Source: Pyrinomonadaceae bacterium (GTDB taxonomy: Bacteria; Acidobacteriota; Blastocatellia; Pyrinomonadales; Pyrinomonadaceae). Taken from it: DNA of 64,000 nucleotides. Every line of letters starts with the position of its first letter. Positions within the stretch are counted from its first letter, which is position 1. The stretch spans positions 22,427 through 86,426 of the forward strand of contig JAIBCC010000028.1 of NCBI GenBank assembly GCA_019694395.1, written 5' to 3'. The position numbers and the translations under genes are program-made. Under the pieces are notes generated by a model, which was given only the letters and a program-made list of their open reading frames with translations, searched no databases and was not told where the DNA came from. Positions 8,078-16,198 of this stretch are shown in pieces.

Positions 8078-10948
8078 TTAGCTTAAAAGTTGCCGTAAAA
8101 CAAACGGTAAAATTCCGCCGGCTTTGTAATATTCGACCTCAATTGGGGTATCAATGCGGAGAGTTAAAGGCACTTCTTCGCTTGAACCATCTGCCCGGTT
8201 GATGGTCAAAGTCACGTCCTGACGCGGAGTAACTTCGCCGTCTAAACCTAACAGATCAAAGGTTTCCGTTCCGTCCAGGTTCAAAGATTGTGCATTTTGA
8301 TTATCTTTGAATTGCAACGGTAACACACCCATTCCAACCAGATTTGAACGATGAATGCGTTCAAATGATTGTGTAATGACGGCTTTAACTCCCATCAAAC
8401 GAGTGCCTTTCGCCGCCCAGTCACGAGAGCTTCCCGTGCCGTATTCCTGTCCGCCGAAAATCACGGTTGGAACGCCATTTTCTTTGTATTTCATTGCGGC
8501 ATCGTAAATGGTCGTATCTTCGCCGTCCGGTTGATATTTGGTGAAACCGCCTTCAATCGGCGCAACCATTAAGTTTTTGATACGAACATTGGCGAAAGTT
8601 CCGCGCAGCATGACGCGATCATTTCCGCGCCGTGAACCATAGGAATTGAAGTCTTCGACTGGAACGCCAAGCGATTGCAGATAAAGTCCGGCAGGCGAAC
8701 TCGGTTTAATTGCTCCGGCGGGCGAAATATGGTCGGTTGTGACAGAATCACCAAAAATTGCTAAAGCCCGTGCGCCTTGAATATTGGAAAATGAGCCGCC
8801 TTCCATCCCAAAATCTTCAAAATACGGGGGTTCCTGAATATAAGTCGAATTCGTATCCCATTCATAAACCGAGCCTGTCGAAGACGGAATATCATTCCAA
8901 AGCGGATTTTGTTCGGCAAATTCGCTGTAAAGTTTCTTGTAAGTTTCAGCATCAAACGCGGCTTCCAGTTGTTCCTTAACTTCATCGAGCGATGCCCAAA
9001 TATCTTTCAAAAAGACATCATTGCCGTCAGTATCCTGTCCAATCGGATGCAGATAAACGTCCTTGATTACCGTTCCCGCCAGAGCATAGGCAACAACTAG
9101 CGGCGGCGACATCAGGAAATTTGCTTTAATGTTTTGGTGAACCCGCGCTTCAAAATTGCGGTTGCCCGATAAAACCGAAGCCGCGATCAAATCGTGTTCG
9201 ACAATCGCTTCTTCAATCGCCGGATCAAGCGGTCCCGAATTTCCGATACAAGTCGTGCAGCCGTAACCGACCAGATTAAAGCCGATTTCGTCCAAATACG
9301 GCTGTAAACCTGTTTTGTTCAAATATTCCGTGACGACACGCGATCCCGGCGCGAGCGAGGTTTTGACATAACCCGGAACTTTCAAACCTTTTTCAACCGC
9401 TTTTTTCGCCACAATTCCGGCGGCAATCATAACTGCCGGATTGGAAGTATTTGTGCAGGAAGTAATCGCCGCAATCAAAACATCGCCGTTACCAACTGAA
9501 GTTGTTTGAGTCGGAATATCTTCGTGTAAATCCTCAACCCGATCTGGGGTCGGACGATTATTCATCATCTCAACTTCTGTGGTTACGCTGGTATTTTTCT
9601 CGCTGACAGTGTCGCCTAAAACCGGAAGCGGAACTGATTTTGAAGATTGTTCACCGCCGCCCTCGGCATTACCCTGAGTTTCCACGCCAATCGTCACCAT
9701 GAAACGTTTTTCGAGGTCTTCGGAAGTTTTTCCGTAACCACCGTCAGAGGCAGATTTAGTGAAAAGTTCAATGAATCTGTCATCCAGATTTGAAAGTTCA
9801 ATGCGGTCTTGCGGGCGTTTCGGTCCGGCAACTCCGGGAGAAATCGTTTCGAGGTTCAAATCCAAAACAACCGAATAATCAACTTCGCCTTCTTGCGGAA
9901 TGCCGAACATTCCTTGCGCCGTGTAGTAATTTTTGATCGTTTCGATTTGTGCTTCGTCGCGTCCCGTGGCGCGGAAATAATCCAGCGTTTTTTCGTCCGT
10001 GCCAAAAAAGCCCATCGTTGCGCCGTATTCGGGAGCCATATTCGCAATGGTCGCGCGGTCTGTCGCAGCTAAAGAGCTTGCGCCTTCACCAAAGAATTCG
10101 ACAAATTTGCCGACTACACCGGCTTTGCGAAGCATTTCGGTGACGCGCAGAACCAAATCCGTGGCGGTTGCGCCTTGCGGCAAGCTTCCCGAAAGATGAA
10201 CGCCGACGACATCAGGAGTTAAGAAATAAACGGGCTGTCCGAGCATTCCGGCTTCGGCTTCGATACCGCCAACGCCCCAACCAACGATTCCAAGTCCGTT
10301 AATCATTGTCGTGTGCGAATCAGTTCCAACCAATGAATCGGGATAATAAACACCATCTTTTTCAAAAACGCCTTTTGCCAAATACTCAAGATTGACTTGG
10401 TGAACAATACCGATTCCCGGAGGCACAACGCGAAAACCGTTGAAGGCTTGTGTTCCCCATTTCAAAAATCTGTAACGCTGTTCATTGCGCTTGAATTCGA
10501 TTTCCATATTGCGCTGATACGCGGTTTCCGAACCTGCATAATCAACCTGAACCGAGTGATCAATCACCAGATCAACCGGAACGAGCGGCTCAATAACTTT
10601 GGTGTCTTTGCCCAAACGCGAAACGGCTGAACGCATTGCCGCCAAATCAACTAACAGCGGAACGCCTGTAAAATCCTGCAAAACAACGCGGGCAACAACA
10701 AATGGAATTTCATTGACTCGCTCCTCGGTCGCGCCCCAATTGGCAAGCTGTCGGACTGATTCTTCCGAAACTTTTTTGCCTTCGTCAAAATTGCGTAAAA
10801 CGCTTTCCAAAACGATTCTGATAGAAATCGGCAAGCGTGAAATGTTCGCTACGCCTTCTTTTTCCAACTGCGGCAGTGAATAAAAAACGCCTTCTTTACC
10901 GTCGCCTGTCTTGAATGTTTGTCTGGTATTAAAAAGATTGTGTGTCAT
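8078..10948 (-). CDS. acnA: Aconitate hydratase, AcnA type
   Basis: Converts citrate to isocitrate in the TCA cycle in the cytoplasm. The 956-residue protein has all four aconitase domains, including LVGTDSHTTMINGLGIVGWG and the swivel domain (GAIKPSSPAG, YGTGSSRDWAAKGTRL). The [4Fe-4S] ligands are C498 (in TSCTNTSNP), C564 and C567 (in YGCTTCIGNSGP). It is longer than the usual roughly 900 residues because of a Ser/Thr/Glu-rich segment around residues 420-485 before the first cluster cysteine. A 10-bp inverted repeat lies 29-64 bp upstream of the start and may be an operator. It is downstream of, and on the same strand as, the MscS gene but 138 bp away. Confidence 0.95.
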   Translation of the reverse strand: MTHNLFNTRQTFKTGDGKEGVFYSLPQLEKEGVANISRLPISIRIVLESVLRNFDEGKKVSEESVRQLANWGATEERVNEIPFVVARVVLQDFTGVPLLVDLAAMRSAVSRLGKDTKVIEPLVPVDLVIDHSVQVDYAGSETAYQRNMEIEFKRNEQRYRFLKWGTQAFNGFRVVPPGIGIVHQVNLEYLAKGVFEKDGVYYPDSLVGTDSHTTMINGLGIVGWGVGGIEAEAGMLGQPVYFLTPDVVGVHLSGSLPQGATATDLVLRVTEMLRKAGVVGKFVEFFGEGASSLAATDRATIANMAPEYGATMGFFGTDEKTLDYFRATGRDEAQIETIKNYYTAQGMFGIPQEGEVDYSVVLDLNLETISPGVAGPKRPQDRIELSNLDDRFIELFTKSASDGGYGKTSEDLEKRFMVTIGVETQGNAEGGGEQSSKSVPLPVLGDTVSEKNTSVTTEVEMMNNRPTPDRVEDLHEDIPTQTTSVGNGDVLIAAITSCTNTSNPAVMIAAGIVAKKAVEKGLKVPGYVKTSLAPGSRVVTEYLNKTGLQPYLDEIGFNLVGYGCTTCIGNSGPLDPAIEEAIVEHDLIAASVLSGNRNFEARVHQNIKANFLMSPPLVVAYALAGTVIKDVYLHPIGQDTDGNDVFLKDIWASLDEVKEQLEAAFDAETYKKLYSEFAEQNPLWNDIPSSTGSVYEWDTNSTYIQEPPYFEDFGMEGGSFSNIQGARALAIFGDSVTTDHISPAGAIKPSSPAGLYLQSLGVPVEDFNSYGSRRGNDRVMLRGTFANVRIKNLMVAPIEGGFTKYQPDGEDTTIYDAAMKYKENGVPTVIFGGQEYGTGSSRDWAAKGTRLMGVKAVITQSFERIHRSNLVGMGVLPLQFKDNQNAQSLNLDGTETFDLLGLDGEVTPRQDVTLTINRADGSSEEVPLTLRIDTPIEVEYYKAGGILPFVLRQLLS

Positions 10949-10976
10949 AGAATTTAAACTTAAAAGCTAAACTAAT

Positions 10977-11012
10977 TTGATTTTACGAAAAGTATTAGAT
11001 TAGTAAAATCAA
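10977..11012. promoter_or_regulatory. Inverted repeat upstream of acnA
   Basis: Perfect 10-bp arms TTGATTTTAC (10977-10986) and GTAAAATCAA (11003-11012) with a 16-bp spacer, in the acnA promoter region. No T-tract follows, so an operator fits better than a terminator for the upstream gene. The regulator is unknown. Confidence 0.45.
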
Positions 11013-11086
11013 GACAGCGTAAAATACTAACTGATAAGAATTTTTATGTAGCAAAAAAAAATAATGAGGATTGCTAATAATACTTT

Positions 11087-12643
11087 TTAATTCGGAATTT
11101 CCAATTTCACATCCAATTTGTCCGCTAATTTGAGCAATTCACTAATCAAATGGTTGCGTGCATCAAGTTCAAACGTCCAATTATCCTGATTAAAAAAGAC
11201 TTCAATTCTGATAATTATGGACGGAGCTGTCAGTTCAAAAAGATGAACTTTGAACGGCTGCTTATCAAAGTTTTTATCGTTTGCCAGAATTTCTTTGACT
11301 CCATCGGTAAATTTATCTATTTTTGTAAACTCTTGATATTGAATATTTAACTTCAAAATCCAACGTCTTTGCCGATTGATCTGGTCATTTAGGATGGCGG
11401 CTTTGGCAACGGTTGAATTCGGCAAAGTTATCAGCGAATCATCATCGGTAAAGATTTTTGTCGAGCGAAGTCCGATTTCTTTGACGATTCCTTTCACATT
11501 TTCGATTTCAACTCGGTCATCCGCCCGAAACGGCTGTTCGATCAGAACCACCAAAGAACCAAAGAAATTACTGATGGTTTCCTGAGCGGCAAGTGCAATC
11601 GCAATTCCACCGATACCGAGTCCGGCAATCAAGCCTGTCACGTCATACTGCAAATTTTCGGCAACCACAATCGCGCCGATGATAACCACCGCTATTCGGA
11701 TAATCGCGCTGACAAAAGGAACGAGCAAATCATCAACCTGCGAATCAGAATCCATTGACCGTTGCCGTAAAAAATAAGCAACCGCATCAATGATCCGATA
11801 CAAAAGCCAAATAATGGCGATTGCGGTTAAGATGAACATTACCGTCCGAAAGCTGGTCAAAGTGCTTTGCGTCAATGCTAAAGCCCGCAAACCAAACCGA
11901 AAAGTAATCAAAAATGCCAGCAAACCAATCGGTGAATAAATATTAGCGATTTGCTCTCCGCTAAAGGACGGATAGCGTTTTTGCAGATATTTTCCAATCG
12001 TAAAATCGGCGATGGAACGGACAATTCGCCCGATAATAACACCTAAAACCAACAAAACTATCAGTCCAAGCCATTGCCACCTTTCAAAGAAAAATGTTCT
12101 TTGTTTCAACACATTCGGCATCCGGTCACGAATCTGTGCGCCGATGCTTTCCTGTTGCGTCAATGTGGAAATACCATTTTTGGCTCTTTCTTCTTCAACC
12201 GCTGAAACCAAAACCGGAATCGAATGAACGGTTTCCTTAGTAAAAAGCCAATCCCCGTTTTCCTGTCTGGCAAGCACGATTTCGCCTTTGGTCGAGCGAT
12301 AAACGGTAAAAGGTTCGGCGTTCGGATCATTCGGAGCATCTTCGATTTGAAAATTCTCGACCAGATCAAGAATTTCTTTAATATCAACCGCTACTTCCAA
12401 CCCTTTAACGCTCTGAAATTCGTCAGGAATCTCGCGCAAATCCAAACATTTAACCGCTTCTTCTAACGGATCAGGAGTCACGCCGACTCGCGGCTGCTGA
12501 AACGCGTTATAAAAAGTTTTTAAGGTCGCAACAGCGGATTCGTGTTTGGGATTAACCGGATTAAGTTTATTCGGTTGGGCGGATACGTTGGCAAAAAGTA
12601 AAAATATGACAACAGTAGTCAAAAGGACGGGGACTTTTTTCAT
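11087..12643 (-). CDS. MscS family mechanosensitive channel with a periplasmic N-terminal domain
   Basis: 518 residues. A signal peptide (about 1-22) and a soluble domain of about 150 residues precede the membrane segments at about 190-340. The pore helix and upper beta domain match MscS: GLGIGGIAIALAAQETISNFFGSLVVLIEQPFRADDRVEI and GIVKEIGLRSTKIFTDDDSLITLPNSTV. It should sit in the inner membrane and release solutes under osmotic downshock. The extra N-terminal domain places it with the larger MscK/YnaI-like group rather than the minimal MscS. It is divergent from the NRAMP/MscS pair that starts 172 bp away, so two mechanosensitive channels flank one transporter. Confidence 0.88.
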   Translation of the reverse strand: MKKVPVLLTTVVIFLLFANVSAQPNKLNPVNPKHESAVATLKTFYNAFQQPRVGVTPDPLEEAVKCLDLREIPDEFQSVKGLEVAVDIKEILDLVENFQIEDAPNDPNAEPFTVYRSTKGEIVLARQENGDWLFTKETVHSIPVLVSAVEEERAKNGISTLTQQESIGAQIRDRMPNVLKQRTFFFERWQWLGLIVLLVLGVIIGRIVRSIADFTIGKYLQKRYPSFSGEQIANIYSPIGLLAFLITFRFGLRALALTQSTLTSFRTVMFILTAIAIIWLLYRIIDAVAYFLRQRSMDSDSQVDDLLVPFVSAIIRIAVVIIGAIVVAENLQYDVTGLIAGLGIGGIAIALAAQETISNFFGSLVVLIEQPFRADDRVEIENVKGIVKEIGLRSTKIFTDDDSLITLPNSTVAKAAILNDQINRQRRWILKLNIQYQEFTKIDKFTDGVKEILANDKNFDKQPFKVHLFELTAPSIIIRIEVFFNQDNWTFELDARNHLISELLKLADKLDVKLEIPN

Positions 12644-12814
12644 TTTTTTAAAATTGAAATAATTTTGTTGGAAATTTAGCGTATTTTTCCATCATTTGTT
12701 TTTTATTTCAAGATGAAAAAATTTATTTTTGCAGAATCGCGGTAGTATGCTTTTATATTTTATCTAAAAAGGCTATAGTCGTTTTTTACGATATGACAGA
12801 CGGTGATAGTAGAA

Positions 12815-14125
12815 ATGTCGGAAATGCGCTTAACGCTCAGAAAATTCAGAGTGAATTTTGGTCGCAACTTATCGCGTCTCCGTCAACGACTGTCTTCCTC
12901 AGATAACCGTTTTTTTGCCTTTCTTGCCATTTTAGGTCCCGGAATCATTGCTGCCAGTTCAGGCAACGAAGCCAGCGGAATCGCCACTTATTCAACTGCC
13001 GGAGCGGATTACGGCTACACTTTGCTGTGGTCATTCATTCCAATGACGATTTGTTTTATCGTCGCGCAGGAAATGTGCGTGCGAATGGGAGTAGTTACGG
13101 GAAAAGGTCTGTCGGATTTGATTCGGGAGCATTTCGGTGTGCGCTGGACAGCATTGATCATGCTTGCCTTATTGATTGCTAACACAGGAATCATCGTAGC
13201 CGAATTTGTTGGAATCGCTCAAGCCTCAGAACTTTTCGGTATTTCCAGATATTTTAGTGTTCCGCTGACAGCCATTGCGATTTGGTGGTTAATTGTCAAA
13301 GGAGCACCGAAAACAATTGAGCAGATTTTTCTTTTAATGTCGTTGATTTTCCTGACTTACATTGCCTCTGCTTTTCTTGCCAAACCGGAATGGAATCAGG
13401 TCGCACACGAATTCATCAAACCGAGTTTTTCTTTTCAATCAGGTTATCTTTTCACCGTAATGGCACTGATCGGAACCACTATTACACCGTTTATGCAGGT
13501 TTTTGTGCAATCCTCGGTAGTCGAAAAGGGTTTAGATAAAAGCGATTACAAAAATGCGCGAGCCGATGCAATTATCGGAGTTTTTTTCGCCAATATCGTG
13601 GCAATGTTTATTGTAATTGCGACAGCCGCCACGCTTCACGCTAACGGAATCAAGGTCGAATCCGCCGCTGATGCCGCCAAAGCCTTATCGCCCGTCGTTG
13701 GACAATATGCTCAATATTTGTTCGGAATCGGTTTATTCGGAGCTTCCATGTTGGCGATGGGAGTTTTACCTTTAGCAACAGCTTACAGTTTGAGTGAGGC
13801 TTTGGGCTTTGAAAAAGGTCTTTCGCACAGCTTCCGCGAAGCTCCGATCTTTATTGGGATTTTTACTGCGCTTATTGTTTTCGGCGCAATTTTTGCTCTC
13901 ATTCCTAACATTCCGCAAATCCAGCTTTTGCTGGTCACGCAATCGATCAACGGTATTTTATTGCCGTTTTTGCTGACTGCAATTGTTCTTTTATCCTCAA
14001 ACCGCGAAATTATGGGTGAATATGCCAATAGTTCGTGGTATAAAATTCTAGCCTGGCTGATTACAATTGTGGTTTCAATTCTTTCATTTCTATTGATTGG
14101 TTACGCAATTGCTGATATGTTTTAA
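12815..14125 (+). CDS. NRAMP-related metal transporter with altered metal-binding motifs
   Basis: About 436 residues with eleven predicted membrane helices. The NRAMP fold is recognisable from GPGIIAASSGNEASGIATYSTAG in TM1 and GTTITPFMQVFVQSSVVEKG in TM6. The canonical DPGN of TM1 and MPHN of TM6 are both absent: TM1 has SSGNEASG and TM6 has TPFMQ. It therefore belongs to the divergent NRAMP-related group, some members of which move Mg2+ rather than Mn2+/Fe2+; the ion cannot be read from sequence. I prefer ATG 12815; GTG 12803 and ATG 12824 are alternatives. Its stop is 33 bp before the start of the MscS/CNBD gene, so the two probably form an operon. Confidence 0.82.
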   Translation: MSEMRLTLRKFRVNFGRNLSRLRQRLSSSDNRFFAFLAILGPGIIAASSGNEASGIATYSTAGADYGYTLLWSFIPMTICFIVAQEMCVRMGVVTGKGLSDLIREHFGVRWTALIMLALLIANTGIIVAEFVGIAQASELFGISRYFSVPLTAIAIWWLIVKGAPKTIEQIFLLMSLIFLTYIASAFLAKPEWNQVAHEFIKPSFSFQSGYLFTVMALIGTTITPFMQVFVQSSVVEKGLDKSDYKNARADAIIGVFFANIVAMFIVIATAATLHANGIKVESAADAAKALSPVVGQYAQYLFGIGLFGASMLAMGVLPLATAYSLSEALGFEKGLSHSFREAPIFIGIFTALIVFGAIFALIPNIPQIQLLLVTQSINGILLPFLLTAIVLLSSNREIMGEYANSSWYKILAWLITIVVSILSFLLIGYAIADMF

Positions 14126-14158
14126 GCCGAACCATTTTTTTCCGCTAAAATTTTGACT

Positions 14159-15667
14159 ATGGCAGTTTCCGAATTGCGTAACAAGACCGTTTTTTTATTC
14201 CTATCCGTTGCGATAATTACGCTTGTTTTGATCCTTATTCCAAACGAAGCAACCCTAAAACCATATTTGGCAAACTATTTCGGATTGCTGCTCGAAGACA
14301 CCGGAATTATCAGAAACACAGATGGTTCAATGGCATCTCAGGTCAGTGTCACGGTGGCTGGATTGATACTGAACATCATCAAAATCGTTAAAATCGTTTT
14401 GGGGATGGCGATTGTCATTTCGGTTGTTCGCTATGTAAATTATTTGATCTTTCAGCTTGCACTTCGTAATTCTGCTCAAAATGAAATTTCTTCGCTATTG
14501 AAAACGGTTCTTTCAATAATCCTTTCAATCGTCGCATTTTTTATTATTTTTCAAGGGCAATATCCGGGCGTTGAGCTTGCGCCGCTTTTTACCGGGTCAA
14601 CGATCATCGGTATCGTGGTCGGTCTTGCGCTCCAGGACACTTTGGGCAATCTTTTCGCCGGAATCGCTCTCCAAGCCGATAAACCTTTTCAAATCGGAGA
14701 TGTCATCAATATTCAAAATAAAGGAACCGGCGTAGTCGAAAGCATTTCGTGGCGTGGTGTCAAGATTCGCACCTTTCAAAATAAGTTAGTGCTGGTCAGT
14801 AACAGCGTCATCAGCAAAGAGTTTATCGAAGTTGCGCCAAAGGAAAATCTGAACGCGCGGATTGTTTTTTTCAACACACTTTATTCGGCTTCTCCAACCA
14901 AAACATCTCAATTGATCCGCGACACCGTTCGTCAGGTTGAAAATGTTTCGCCTAAAATTCGCCCGATTGTCCGCATCAGAAATTTGGGCGACAGCGGAAT
15001 TGATTGGGAAGTCAAATTTTGGCTCGAAGACTATTCTAAATATAACGATACAGACGCTTTAGTGCGGCAAAGAATTTGGTATGCGTTTCAGCGCGAAAAC
15101 ATTCATTTTGCTTTTCCGACCAGAACTTTGTTCATCGAAGATCAATCACTTGAACCGAATTTTACCGAATCGGTCAATGAAATTTTTATGCGTTTGAGCG
15201 ATGTCGAGATTTTTGCGCCGCTCAATGATGAGGAAACGCAAAAACTTGCCGAAAAATGTGAAGCCAAAATTTTCTCGCCAAATGAACCGATTGTCCGCAA
15301 AGGTCAGGAAGGCAAATCAATGTTTGTGGTGCATCGCGGTTCAGTCAAAATTCAGATTATGGAAAATGGTCTGCCGAAAACGGTTACAACTTTGCACGAG
15401 GGTGATATTTTTGGCGAAATGGGGCTTTTCACCGGCGAGCCTCGTTCAGCGACGGTGGTCGCAGCCGAAGAAACTGAAGTTCTTGAGATCAAACACACCG
15501 CAGTTAAACCTTTGTTCAAAAAGAATCCGCATTTGATGGAGGCTTTAAGCGAGACAATCGCCGAAAGAAAAGCGATGCTTGCCAGTGCGAACGAAGAAAA
15601 GAAAGAAGTTGAAGTTGAAAAAGAAGGAGTCTTCAATTCAATTAAGAAGTTTTTTGGGTTGAGCTAG
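14159..15667 (+). CDS. MscS family channel with C-terminal cyclic-nucleotide-binding domain
   Basis: 502 residues from the ATG at 14159 (TTG 14153 is possible). Membrane helices lie at about 10-30, 60-95 and 105-135. The MscS core follows (FTGSTIIGIVVGLALQDTLGNLFAGIAL and KPFQIGDVINIQ). From about residue 350 there is a cNMP domain with the phosphate-binding cassette FGEMGLFTGEPRSATV, which keeps the Glu and Arg used for cAMP binding in CRP/CNG proteins. It ends in a Glu/Lys-rich helix. The architecture is that of bacterial cyclic-nucleotide-gated MscS-like (bCNG) channels, so gating by cAMP is likely, though not shown. It is probably co-transcribed with the transporter upstream. Confidence 0.9.
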   Translation: MAVSELRNKTVFLFLSVAIITLVLILIPNEATLKPYLANYFGLLLEDTGIIRNTDGSMASQVSVTVAGLILNIIKIVKIVLGMAIVISVVRYVNYLIFQLALRNSAQNEISSLLKTVLSIILSIVAFFIIFQGQYPGVELAPLFTGSTIIGIVVGLALQDTLGNLFAGIALQADKPFQIGDVINIQNKGTGVVESISWRGVKIRTFQNKLVLVSNSVISKEFIEVAPKENLNARIVFFNTLYSASPTKTSQLIRDTVRQVENVSPKIRPIVRIRNLGDSGIDWEVKFWLEDYSKYNDTDALVRQRIWYAFQRENIHFAFPTRTLFIEDQSLEPNFTESVNEIFMRLSDVEIFAPLNDEETQKLAEKCEAKIFSPNEPIVRKGQEGKSMFVVHRGSVKIQIMENGLPKTVTTLHEGDIFGEMGLFTGEPRSATVVAAEETEVLEIKHTAVKPLFKKNPHLMEALSETIAERKAMLASANEEKKEVEVEKEGVFNSIKKFFGLS

Positions 15668-15671
15668 ATTT

Positions 15672-16031
15672 TTACGGAATCAATTTATCCTCCTGTTCAT
15701 CCCAAATTTTCATAATGGATTGCATTTCCTTTCCCCGATAGGCACCAACAACTCCAACCTTATTGTGAACAAGTTGAACGCCTATTATCACGCGCAAAAA
15801 TTCCTCATCCACACGAAGTTTGGCAATTGAATCTTTTTCGCCATTAACAATCACAAAACCTTCTAATTCTCCTCCGTGAGGTTCAAGCAGCACAACATCA
15901 AAATCGTCAATAACTCCCTTACTTTTAATCCCTTGAAGATATTGAAGCGCATTTCCAAGAACTTCCGATGCTTTTTTTTCTCTTCCTGGGATAATAGCTC
16001 CCCACCCTACGAACAACGACCCTTTTGACAT
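15672..16031 (-). CDS. Conserved hypothetical protein
   Basis: 119 residues, no signal peptide or membrane segment. It begins with GWGAIIPGREKKASEVLGNALQYL and has a central LLEPHGGELEGFVIVNG segment. The alternation of a helix and beta strands is reminiscent of a dimeric alpha-beta barrel (ABM-like), but I do not recognise the family with certainty. It converges with the MscS/CNBD gene with only 4 bp between the stops, and no terminator is visible between them. Confidence 0.7.
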   Translation of the reverse strand: MSKGSLFVGWGAIIPGREKKASEVLGNALQYLQGIKSKGVIDDFDVVLLEPHGGELEGFVIVNGEKDSIAKLRVDEEFLRVIIGVQLVHNKVGVVGAYRGKEMQSIMKIWDEQEDKLIP

Positions 16032-16198
16032 TTGTCTGACTCCTGATAATTTTTCAAAATCTTAGAACGAATATTTTTACTTTATAGTGTTAGAAAACTT
16101 TAGCAATTTCCGGTAAAAAACTAAAAGTGCAGAAGAATTGATTTAATCTTACAATTTTTCTACACCTTTGGTTTTGAAATTAATTAAATTATGTATTT

